Source: an uncultured Devosia sp. (GTDB taxonomy: Bacteria > Pseudomonadota > Alphaproteobacteria > Rhizobiales > Devosiaceae). From it: 11,464 nt of DNA. Location of the stretch: NCBI GenBank assembly GCA_946481445.1, contig CAMLOA010000024.1:1-11464 (forward strand). Direction: 5' to 3'. The notes under the pieces are model-generated. The model did not search any database and was not told where the DNA came from. It worked only from the letters and a program-made list of their open reading frames with translations. This document shows, piece after piece, positions 5,779 to 11,464 of this stretch. Numbering within the stretch: the stretch's first letter is position 1; each line of letters begins with the position of its first letter. The translations under genes and the position numbers were made by a program.

Positions 5779-6996
5779 GTGGCGCAGATTCAGACCGGCG
5801 CCGCGTCGGACAAGCGTGAAGCCATCCAGCCCATCATGGCTGGGGCACTGGCGGCCATCGTTGGCTATGCCAGTACGTTTACTCTCGTGCTGGCCGCACT
5901 GACTGCGGCTGGAGCCTCTCCACAGCAGGCGGGTTCCGGGCTGATGAGCGTGTGCATCGCCATCGGCATCCTCAATGTGGTGGTCAGCGCACGCATGAAG
6001 GTGCCTGTCAGCTTCGCCTGGTCGACGCCGGGCGTGGCCTTCATCCTGACGGTCGGCGAGCCCGTTGGCGGCTTTCCCGCGGTGGCCGGGGCGTTTCTGG
6101 TCGCGGCGGCGCTGATCGTCCTGACCGGATTGATAAAGCCGCTGGCCCGCCTGATCGCCGCAATTCCAGCGGCGGTCGCCAACGCGATGCTTGCGGGAAT
6201 GCTGCTGACCCTCTGCCTGGCGCCGATCACGGCCGTCGCGGAAATGCCGGCCCTGGCCCTGCCCGTGCTCCTGGCCTGGATCGTCGGGCTGCGTTTCGCG
6301 CGGCGCTATGCCGTACCGATTGCGGTTGTGGTGACGGGCGTGCTCCTGGCTGCCACGACCGATTTGCCAGCCGGTGCCCTGGACGGAAGCTGGCCCAGCC
6401 TTGTCCCGGTCATGCCTGTCTTCACCTTCGATGCCATCGTGCGTATCGGCCTGCCGCTCTATGTCGTGACCATGGCGTCGCAGAACCTGCCCGGGCTCGC
6501 TGTGATGAAGGCCAACGGCTTCGTGCTGCATCCAGCACCGCTCTTCATCATGACAGGCATCAGCAGCGCCCTGACCGCGGTGTTCGGCGGGCATAGCAGC
6601 AACCTCGCCGCCATAACCGCGGCCATCTGCGCCGGGCCAGAGGCCCATCCTGAGAAGGGCAAGCGCTGGCCCGCGCCTGTTTCGGCGGGTGTCGTCTACC
6701 TGCTTCTGGCGCCTGCCGCGAGCCTGGCGGCAGCTTTCATCGCTGCCTCGCCCCCTTTGCTGATCCAGGCCGTTGCAGGGCTGGCCCTGCTCTCGAGCCT
6801 GACAGCCGCCCTGTCTGGCGCGCTTGTCGTTGAAGAGACACGGCTTCCAGCCATCCTCACCTTCGTGACCACCGCCTCCGGCATCACCATCATGGGCGTG
6901 GGCGCGCCGTTCTGGGGCCTGATCGCCGGCATAGGCATGCTGGCAATCATGCGGATGGGGGTGCCGGCGCCTGCAACCGGGCCTGAGGGCAAGTGA
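5779..6996 (+). CDS. benE: BenE family benzoate/H+ symporter
   Basis: This 405-residue, very hydrophobic inner-membrane protein has about 11-12 transmembrane segments. Diagnostic BenE elements are VSFAWSTPGVA (77-87), TMASQNLPG (231-239), FGGHSSNLAAITAAIC (269-284) followed by PEKGKRW (291-297), and TTASGITIMGVGAPFWGLIA (364-383). The fold resembles the UraA/SLC23 nucleobase transporters. Family members import benzoate, and possibly other aromatic acids, with protons. The GTG start at 5779 is preceded by AGAGGGG. There are no benzoate catabolic genes (benABCD, catA) nearby, so the substrate is uncertain. The stop overlaps the next start as GTGA, implying co-translation with the MobA-like protein. 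Family call is strong; substrate is inferred. Confidence 0.88.
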   Translation: MAQIQTGAASDKREAIQPIMAGALAAIVGYASTFTLVLAALTAAGASPQQAGSGLMSVCIAIGILNVVVSARMKVPVSFAWSTPGVAFILTVGEPVGGFPAVAGAFLVAAALIVLTGLIKPLARLIAAIPAAVANAMLAGMLLTLCLAPITAVAEMPALALPVLLAWIVGLRFARRYAVPIAVVVTGVLLAATTDLPAGALDGSWPSLVPVMPVFTFDAIVRIGLPLYVVTMASQNLPGLAVMKANGFVLHPAPLFIMTGISSALTAVFGGHSSNLAAITAAICAGPEAHPEKGKRWPAPVSAGVVYLLLAPAASLAAAFIAASPPLLIQAVAGLALLSSLTAALSGALVVEETRLPAILTFVTTASGITIMGVGAPFWGLIAGIGMLAIMRMGVPAPATGPEGK

Positions 6997-7604
6997 AGCC
7001 CGTTTACGGCCTTATCATTGCGGGCGGCGAAGGCCGTCGCCTCGGCGGCGTGCGCAAGGGTGACTTGCGCCTGGGTGGCGAGCGGCTTGTCGAGCGGCTG
7101 GCGCGCGCCTTCGCTGACGTGGAGCCGCCATTGCTGGTCGCCACGGGACCGGGCCTCTACGCAGGGTTCCTCCCGCCGGGCAGTGTTGGTCTTCCCGACG
7201 CCGCCCCCGATCATCGGGGGCCGCTGGCCGCGCTGGCAGCAGCGGTCGATTGGCTGCGATCGGAAGGCATCGGCGAAGGTGTGCTGCTGACAGCCTCGGT
7301 GGACGCCCCGCTGCTGCCAGGCGACTATGCCAGGCGCCTCATCGATGCACTGGCGCGGGCTCCGGCCGCTTGCGCCGCCTGGGGTGACACATTCTATCCG
7401 ACCAATGCGGCCTGGCGGATCGAAGCCCTGCGCGACCTGCCCGCCATGCTCGGGTCGGCGGACGCGCCGAACAGCCCCAAATCCCTGCTTCGCCGGCTTG
7501 GTGGCACCAAGGTCGACTCGTACGAACCGGGCCGAGACAACCCCTTCGTCAACGTCAATACCGTTTCGGACCTGCTGGCCCTGGAGCGGCGGGTGCGCAA
7601 CTGA
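6993..7604 (+). CDS. mobA: MobA-like molybdenum cofactor guanylyltransferase / NTP transferase
   Basis: This 203-residue cytosolic protein has the MobA nucleotide-binding signature: LIIAGGEGRRLGGVRKGDLR (7-26) with Lys22, GPLAALAAAVDWL (76-88), an LLTASVDAPLLP strand (98-109) whose Asp104 matches the Mg2+-binding aspartate, and the C-terminal FVNVNTVSDLLALE (185-198), which closely matches FVNVNTPEELA of E. coli MobA. MobA transfers GMP from GTP to molybdopterin to make the bis-MGD cofactor of enzymes such as DMSO reductase and formate dehydrogenase. The conserved Asp of the GGxDKG motif is Arg21 here, and no other cofactor gene is adjacent, so a related NTP-transferase role is possible. The GTG start lies inside the benE stop (GTGA), with GAGGG upstream in benE. 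Length is typical. Confidence 0.78.
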   Translation: MKPVYGLIIAGGEGRRLGGVRKGDLRLGGERLVERLARAFADVEPPLLVATGPGLYAGFLPPGSVGLPDAAPDHRGPLAALAAAVDWLRSEGIGEGVLLTASVDAPLLPGDYARRLIDALARAPAACAAWGDTFYPTNAAWRIEALRDLPAMLGSADAPNSPKSLLRRLGGTKVDSYEPGRDNPFVNVNTVSDLLALERRVRN

Positions 7605-7645
7605 CCGGCCTGTCGCAACTTATTCACATGCGGGACGATAGGGGC

Positions 7646-7674
7646 TTGGCAAAGCAAATCAAGTTCGCTACACG
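7646..7674 (+). promoter_or_regulatory. Promoter upstream of tRNA-Asn
   Basis: TTGGCA (7646-7651, five of six consensus bases) and TACACG (7669-7674) are spaced by exactly 17 bases. The predicted start near 7681 leaves a 28-base leader before the mature tRNA. The transcript could continue into the efflux gene at 7880, since I see no terminator between them. Confidence 0.55.
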
Positions 7675-7708
7675 GACCTCGCCTTCGCACAGAGGGCGCC
7701 GAAAGTGT

Positions 7709-7784
7709 TCCGCGATAGCTCAGTTGGTAGAGCGTTCGACTGTTAATCGAATGGTCGCTGGTTCGAGTCCAGCTCGCGGAGCCA
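7709..7784 (+). tRNA. tRNA-Asn (anticodon GTT)
   Basis: TCCGCGA (7709-7715) pairs with TCGCGGA (7774-7780), followed by discriminator G and an encoded CCA (7782-7784). The anticodon stem TTCGA/TCGAA carries the loop CTGTTAA with GTT at 7742-7744. The D-arm AGCTCAGTTGGTAGAGC and the T-loop GTTCGAGTC are canonical. It is 76 bases including CCA and has no irregularity. Confidence 0.97.
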
Positions 7785-7879
7785 TCGGCCCCTGTTGCTT
7801 TCATTCCCTTCTCAGCAGCATTGCCAGTGGTCCCGCGGCGCGCTACGGGTGCCCTATTTAAGGCATTTGGATTTCCTAC

Positions 7880-9103
7880 ATGGACGCCGTTTCCGGCAAA
7901 CCTGCTGCGCCCCTGGTGCAGCGCACCTCGCTTGTCGTCATTCTCGCAGTCAGCGCCTCGCACCTGCTCAATGACCTGATGCAGTTCATCCTGCCGGCGC
8001 TCTATCCCCTGCTCAAGGACGCCTACGGACTGGACTATGTGCAGATCGGTCTGATCACCCTGGCCCAGCAGATGACGGCATCCATCCTGCAACCGGTCGT
8101 CGGCCTCTATACCGACAAGCACCCCATGCCGTTCGCGCTGGCCGTATCCATGGTCTTCGCCCTGGGCGGCGTGATCCTGATCGCAACTGCGAACAGTTTC
8201 GGGCTCCTGGTGCTGGCGGCCATGATCGGCGGCATCGGGTCGGCAATCTTTCACCCGGAAGCATCGCGCGTGGCCCGGCTGGCCTCCGGCGGGCGGCTCG
8301 GCTTTGCCCAATCCCTGTTCCAGGTGGGCGGCAATCTCGGGACGTCGATCGGCCCCCTGGCCGCTGCCTATTTCCTGCTGCCGCGCGGGCAAGCCAGCAC
8401 GGCATGGTTCGCCATCGTGGCTGTCACCGGCCTGGTGATCCTGACTGCCGTTGGCCGCTGGTACGCTGATCACCAGAGGGCGCGTTCCGGCGCACCTGCG
8501 GCGCGGGCCGTGGCGGCGGTGCTGTCACGCCGGCGGCTCATGGTCGCCTTTGCCGTGATCGGCGCCCTGCTGCTGAGCAAATACGTCTATATTTCGTCGA
8601 TCACCAGCTACTACAGCTTCTTCATGATCGAGAAATTCGACCTCAGGGCCGAGGATGCGCAGCTGTTCCTGTTCCTCTTCCTCGGCGCAATAGCCGCCGG
8701 CACTTTCGTCGGTGGCCCGGTGGGCGATCGCTTCGGCCGGCTGACCGTAATCTGGGTATCGATCGTGGGCGCCCTGCCCTTCACGATGTTGCTGCCCCAC
8801 ATGGACCTCACCGGGACCGCGGTCGTCAGCGTGATTGTCGGGCTCGTCCTGTCCTCCGCCTTTTCGGCCATCGTCGTCTATGCGCAGGAGCTTGTGCCGG
8901 GCAAAGTCGGCATGGTTGCCGGCTTCGTCTTCGGCTTTGCCTTCGGCATCGGCGCGATCGGTGCGGCAGTCCTGGGGGCGCTGGCCGACCAGATCGGCAT
9001 TATCGCAGTGTTCCAGCTCTGCGCTTTCCTGCCCTTCCTGGGCTTCCTCACTATCCTGCTGCCGCGGCAGCGCGAACTGCTTCCTGAAAGGATCGTCTCA
9101 TGA
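7880..9103 (+). CDS. fsr: MFS efflux transporter of the fosmidomycin-resistance (Fsr) family
   Basis: This 407-residue inner-membrane protein has 12 predicted transmembrane helices and a cytoplasmic loop around 195-218. Fsr-type signatures are SHLLNDLMQFILPALYPLLK (27-46), LDYVQIGLITL (51-61), the loop motif GLYTDKHPMP (75-84), FHPEASRVARLASGGRLGFA (124-143), and QSLFQVGGNLGTSIGPL (144-160). The second half repeats the MFS loop motif as GGPVGDRFGR (278-287). E. coli Fsr exports fosmidomycin by drug/proton antiport; the natural substrate of this homologue is unknown. The ATG at 7880 gives the expected N-terminus, although only a weak GGA lies upstream. Its stop overlaps the next gene as ATGA. 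It precedes the SRPBCC and photolyase genes on the same strand and probably shares a transcript with them. Confidence 0.9.
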   Translation: MDAVSGKPAAPLVQRTSLVVILAVSASHLLNDLMQFILPALYPLLKDAYGLDYVQIGLITLAQQMTASILQPVVGLYTDKHPMPFALAVSMVFALGGVILIATANSFGLLVLAAMIGGIGSAIFHPEASRVARLASGGRLGFAQSLFQVGGNLGTSIGPLAAAYFLLPRGQASTAWFAIVAVTGLVILTAVGRWYADHQRARSGAPAARAVAAVLSRRRLMVAFAVIGALLLSKYVYISSITSYYSFFMIEKFDLRAEDAQLFLFLFLGAIAAGTFVGGPVGDRFGRLTVIWVSIVGALPFTMLLPHMDLTGTAVVSVIVGLVLSSAFSAIVVYAQELVPGKVGMVAGFVFGFAFGIGAIGAAVLGALADQIGIIAVFQLCAFLPFLGFLTILLPRQRELLPERIVS

Positions 9104-9564
9104 GCAATGGACATGGCGGCGAGATCGACGGCGAAAGCCAGATCACCCTGACGCGCACGATCGACGCTCACATCGACGACGTGTTCGCGGCATGGACCGA
9201 TCCGGCGCTCATCGAGCAGTGGCAGGCCGATGAAGCCGAACTGGATGCGTTTGAAGGTGGCGAATATCGTTTCACCACGTTTGGCGACGACGAGGACCCC
9301 GAGGATCACGTGGTCAGCGGCGAAATCCTCCAGATCGTCGAGAACGAGAAGCTCGTCATGTCCTGGGTTCACAAGGATGGTGACGAAGAGGATGCAGACG
9401 AGCTGATTTTCGTGCTCGAGATACAGTTCAAGGCAATCGGCGACGGCCAGACCCGGATCACCCTGACCGAGCGCGGCCTGTCCCATGCCGATCCGGAGTC
9501 GCGCATCTTCTCGATGGAGGCCTGGAGCGCCGCCCTCGAACACCTGGCCGAAGTGCTCGAATAG
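9100..9564 (+). CDS. Very acidic SRPBCC (AHSA1-type) domain protein
   Basis: This 154-residue protein has the START-like AHSA1/SRPBCC pattern: ITLTRTIDAHIDDVFAAWTD (15-34), PALIEQWQ (35-42), FEGGEYRF (51-58), VSGEILQIVENEKLVMSW (72-89), a central strand LIFVLEIQF, TRITLTERGL (118-127), and a C-terminal helix MEAWSAALEHLAEVL (139-153). The fold makes a hydrophobic cavity for lipids or small ligands; most bacterial members lack an assigned function and are named only by resemblance to the Hsp90 co-chaperone Aha1. I count 38 Asp/Glu against 8 Lys/Arg, a strongly negative protein. It starts in the ATGA overlap with the efflux gene, with AAGGA about eight bases upstream. The family is clear; ligand and role are unknown. 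Confidence 0.9.
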   Translation: MSNGHGGEIDGESQITLTRTIDAHIDDVFAAWTDPALIEQWQADEAELDAFEGGEYRFTTFGDDEDPEDHVVSGEILQIVENEKLVMSWVHKDGDEEDADELIFVLEIQFKAIGDGQTRITLTERGLSHADPESRIFSMEAWSAALEHLAEVLE

Positions 9565-9579
9565 TTCTGAACCGGATCG

Positions 9580-9608
9580 GCCTCCCGCGCGTAGTCGTGC
9601 CGGGAGGC
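9580..9608 (+). promoter_or_regulatory. Hairpin that contains the phrB Shine-Dalgarno sequence
   Basis: GCCTCCCG (9580-9587) and CGGGAGGC (9601-9608) form a perfect 8-bp, mostly G-C stem with a 13-base loop. The 3' arm contains the phrB ribosome-binding site GGGAGG (9602-9607), six bases before the ATG at 9614. The hairpin starts 15 bases after the stop of the SRPBCC gene. Folded, it would hide the ribosome-binding site; no U-run follows, so it is not a normal intrinsic terminator. Confidence 0.6.
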
Positions 9609-9613
9609 ATGCA

Positions 9614-11032
9614 ATGGCCAAGACTTCGATAGCCTGGCTGCGCAACGATCTCCGCGTAGCGGACAATCCGGCGCTCGATGCGGCCATGCGCGCCGGTGAG
9701 CGTGTCATTGCACTCTACATCCATGAGCAAACGGGGGGGGTCCGTCCGCCCGGCGCGGCAGCACGCTGGTGGTTGCACCAGAGCCTGGTCCGCCTGGGCG
9801 CGGACCTGGCCGAACGCGGCGTCGAGCTGCTCGTCCGCGAAGGCGAGACACGGACCGCGGTAGCCAGCGCCGTATCCGAGACCGGGGCCGATGCAGTGTT
9901 CTGGAATCGCAGATATGCGCCAGGCGAATGCGCGGTGGATTCGGACATCAAGCAGGCCCTGCGCGACGGCGGGATGGACATACGCTCGTTTGGCGCCAAC
10001 GTCCTGGTTGAGCCCTGGGACGTCGCCACGGGACAGGGACAGCCCTATTCGGTATTCACCCCCTTCTGGAAAAAGCTGCGGGAACTCGACATACCCCGTC
10101 CGCTGCGGCGGCCCGACCGGCTGCCGGCGGTCAGGGCCGGCGAGGCTGATCACGCCTATGTGGAACCGCCCTGGGCGGCGAAGCTCGGAGGTCACTGGGA
10201 GCCGGGCGAGCGGGGAGCCGGAAAGGCGCTGGAACGGTTTCTGGAAACCAGCCTGACGGACTATCCCGAGGGGCGGGACATCCCGGCACGCGACGTGACC
10301 TCCCGTCTCTCGCCGCATCTGCGGTTCGGCGAGATCAGCCCGCGCCAGATCTGGCATGCCGCGCAGGCCAAGGCGCATGCCGACGAGCGCTTGCGCGGGC
10401 CGGTGGAAAAGTTCCTCTCCGAACTGGCCTGGCGCGACTTCAGCTATCATCAGCTCTATCACCGCGCCGACATTGCCACCGAGCCGATGCAGGCCAAATA
10501 CCGAAGCATGCAATGGCGGCAGGCCCCGGACGACCTTGAAGCCTGGCAGCGTGGACGAACCGGCATCCCCATGATCGATGCGGGCATGCGTGAACTCTGG
10601 CAGACCGGCTACATGCACAATCGCGTCCGGATGCTGGTCGCATCGCTGCTGACCAAGAACCTGTTGATCGACTGGCGTGCGGGTGAAGCCTGGTTCTGGG
10701 ATTGCCTGGTGGACGGTGACGTCGCCAACAACCCGGCGAGCTGGCAATGGGTAAGCGGCAGCGGGCTCGATGCCGCCCCCTATTTCCGCATCTTCAATCC
10801 GGTAACGCAGGGCGAACGGTTCGACGCCGACGGGACATATGTCCGGCGCTGGCTGCCAGAGCTGGCAAACCTGCCAAACGAGTGGATACACAAGCCCTTC
10901 GAAGCGCCCAAGGCAGTTCTGCTCAAGGCAGGAGTCGAACTGGGCAAAACCTATCCCGCGCCGATCATCGACCTCAAGGCCACGCGCGACAGGGCGCTCG
11001 CCGCGGTCGCCCAACTCTCGTCCACGGAATGA
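9614..11032 (+). CDS. phrB: Class I deoxyribodipyrimidine photolyase (CPD photolyase)
   Basis: This 472-residue cytosolic flavoprotein splits UV-induced cyclobutane pyrimidine dimers using blue light. The N-terminal alpha/beta antenna domain starts MAKTSIAWLRNDLRVADNPA and includes FWNRRYAP (96-103). The helical FAD domain carries SRLSPHLRFGEISPRQIW (230-247), EKFLSELAWRDF (265-276, with Glu270 and Trp273 matching E. coli Glu274 and Trp277), IPMIDAGMRELWQTGYMHNR (318-337), and WQWVSGSGLDAAPYFRIFNP (377-396). The electron-transfer tryptophan triad is intact: Trp301, Trp354 and Trp377 align with E. coli Trp306, Trp359 and Trp382 by spacing. I chose the ATG at 9614, with GGGAGG six bases before it; the frame is open to 9485, but the 43 extra residues overlap the preceding gene and look like shadow text. 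Length equals that of E. coli PhrB (472). It is third in an apparent fsr-SRPBCC-phrB operon. Confidence 0.95.
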   Translation: MAKTSIAWLRNDLRVADNPALDAAMRAGERVIALYIHEQTGGVRPPGAAARWWLHQSLVRLGADLAERGVELLVREGETRTAVASAVSETGADAVFWNRRYAPGECAVDSDIKQALRDGGMDIRSFGANVLVEPWDVATGQGQPYSVFTPFWKKLRELDIPRPLRRPDRLPAVRAGEADHAYVEPPWAAKLGGHWEPGERGAGKALERFLETSLTDYPEGRDIPARDVTSRLSPHLRFGEISPRQIWHAAQAKAHADERLRGPVEKFLSELAWRDFSYHQLYHRADIATEPMQAKYRSMQWRQAPDDLEAWQRGRTGIPMIDAGMRELWQTGYMHNRVRMLVASLLTKNLLIDWRAGEAWFWDCLVDGDVANNPASWQWVSGSGLDAAPYFRIFNPVTQGERFDADGTYVRRWLPELANLPNEWIHKPFEAPKAVLLKAGVELGKTYPAPIIDLKATRDRALAAVAQLSSTE

Positions 11033-11060
11033 TAGTCCCGCCCGCCCCGGGTCGCGCACT

Positions 11061-11094
11061 GGCATTGCGCTGTTGACCATTGCAGCGAAATGCC
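11061..11094. repeat. Dyad between phrB and cysK
   Basis: GGCATTGCGCTG (11061-11072) and CAGCGAAATGCC (11083-11094) are complementary at 11 of 12 positions across a 10-base loop. The loop begins with TTGACC (11073-11078), a possible -35 element, although no good -10 follows at 17 bases. There is no U-tract. It could terminate phrB transcription, or bind a regulator of cysK. Confidence 0.5.
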
Positions 11095-11174
11095 GTGCCG
11101 AATGAACCGGTTGGAGCTTGCGAGGCCGGATGGCGCTCCTTAGGTTGAGGCCTCCTCTCCCAAAACAGTCGACC

Positions 11175-11464
11175 ATGGCCAAGCACAAAGACCTCATCTC
11201 CGCCATCGGCAACACGCCGCTGATCCGCCTCAACCGCGTGTCCGAACTGACCGGCTGCGAAATCTGGGGCAAGGCGGAATTCCTCAACCCCGGTCAATCG
11301 GTGAAGGATCGCGCGGCCCTGTTCATCATCCACGATGCGGTCAAGTCGGGCGCGCTAAAGCCGGGCGGAACGATCGTCGAGGGCACGGCGGGCAATACCG
11401 GTATCGGATTGACGCTGGTCGCAAACTCGCTGGGCTTCAAATCGGTCATCGTCATCCCCGAGAC
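11175..11464 (+). CDS. cysK: Cysteine synthase A (O-acetylserine sulfhydrylase), N-terminal 96 codons, cut by the right edge
   Basis: The fragment begins [20 protein letters not shown] and shows the fold-type II PLP enzyme pattern: [15 protein letters not shown] (11-25), the PLP-lysine motif [12 protein letters not shown] (38-49, Lys44), and [20 protein letters not shown] (69-88). The enzyme makes L-cysteine from O-acetylserine and sulfide. The substrate loop reads TAGNTG rather than the TSGNTG of E. coli CysK, as in a subgroup of somewhat longer cysteine synthases also found in alphaproteobacteria and fungi (recalled, not searched). The family-typical start is the ATG at 11175, but it lacks a good Shine-Dalgarno sequence. 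The frame is open upstream to an ATG at 11130, which has GAGG five bases before it and would add 15 residues. The gene lies 142 bases after phrB on the same strand and may have its own promoter. Confidence 0.92.
   Translation, partial: MAKHKDLISAIGNTPLIRLNRVSELTGCEIWGKAEFLNPGQSVKDRAALFIIHDAVKSGALKPGGTIVEGTAGNTGIGLTLVANSLGFKSVIVIPE

Noticed and set aside
5566..6648. 360-codon minus-strand open frame opposite benE
   Set aside because: Its Gln/His/Gly/Arg-rich composition is typical of antisense frames; benE has clear transmembrane and family signatures.
7394..8473. 359-codon minus-strand open frame crossing mobA, tRNA-Asn and fsr
   Set aside because: It spans a tRNA and two well-supported genes on the other strand and has no recognisable domain.
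9485..9613. 43-residue N-terminal extension of the photolyase
   Set aside because: It overlaps the SRPBCC gene and shows no protein-like pattern; the ATG at 9614 has a good ribosome-binding site and gives the family-typical start and length.
11033..11174. Riboswitch (SAM or cysteine-type) upstream of cysK
   Set aside because: Only one imperfect dyad is present; I cannot recognise the conserved core of any known riboswitch class.
9458..11287. 609-codon minus-strand open frame opposite phrB and cysK
   Set aside because: It is long only because stop codons are rare in GC-rich antisense; it runs opposite conserved photolyase and cysteine synthase coding sequence.
1..11464. CRISPR array, insertion sequence or integrase gene
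   Set aside because: No regularly spaced repeats, transposase motifs, terminal inverted repeats of an IS, or tyrosine/serine recombinase motifs were seen on either strand.

Overview
This is a GC-rich window (spot count for 6061-6120: 45 of 60 bases G+C) from the chromosome of an alphaproteobacterium. The strongest taxonomic clue is the first gene: its 23 visible residues carry the MDEILxSIRxII signature of PopZ/DUF2497, an alphaproteobacterial polar organising protein. It follows tolC and pcm, an order I associate with Caulobacterales, Maricaulales and Hyphomonadaceae. The HisKA_2-type kinase fits too. Placement below class is inference.

Minus-strand block (1-4354). Reading leftwards there is a 48-aa charged microprotein with a strong ribosome-binding site, an orphan membrane sensor kinase with a Cache-like periplasmic domain and HisKA_2/HATPase output, a Pcm-like isoaspartyl methyltransferase, a TolC-family outer-membrane channel with a convincing intrinsic terminator, and the start of popZ. 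The kinase-pcm gap and the kinase leader both hold strong inverted repeats.

Accessory patch (4470-5778). A tRNA-Cys(GCA) gene is followed by a 193-base non-coding stretch with TGCGACATG repeats. Next comes a lower-GC two-gene minus-strand cassette: an 88-aa hypothetical protein and a 150-aa helix-turn-helix protein, coupled by an ATGA overlap. Two small inverted repeats lie upstream of it. It looks like a horizontally acquired or mobile-element-derived insert beside a tRNA. No integrase is visible.

Plus-strand block (5779-11464). A BenE-type benzoate/H+ symporter overlaps by four bases (GTGA) with a MobA-like nucleotidyltransferase. tRNA-Asn(GTT) follows, with a recognisable promoter. Then come an Fsr-type MFS efflux pump and a very acidic SRPBCC/AHSA1 protein (ATGA overlap), followed by a class I photolyase whose Shine-Dalgarno sequence lies in the 3' arm of a perfect 8-bp hairpin. 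Finally there is a dyad and the first 96 codons of a cysteine synthase.

Most of the window is ordinary core metabolism and envelope biology. The best candidates for something undescribed are the HTH cassette, the possible translational switch in front of phrB, the benE-mobA coupling and the 48-aa microprotein.
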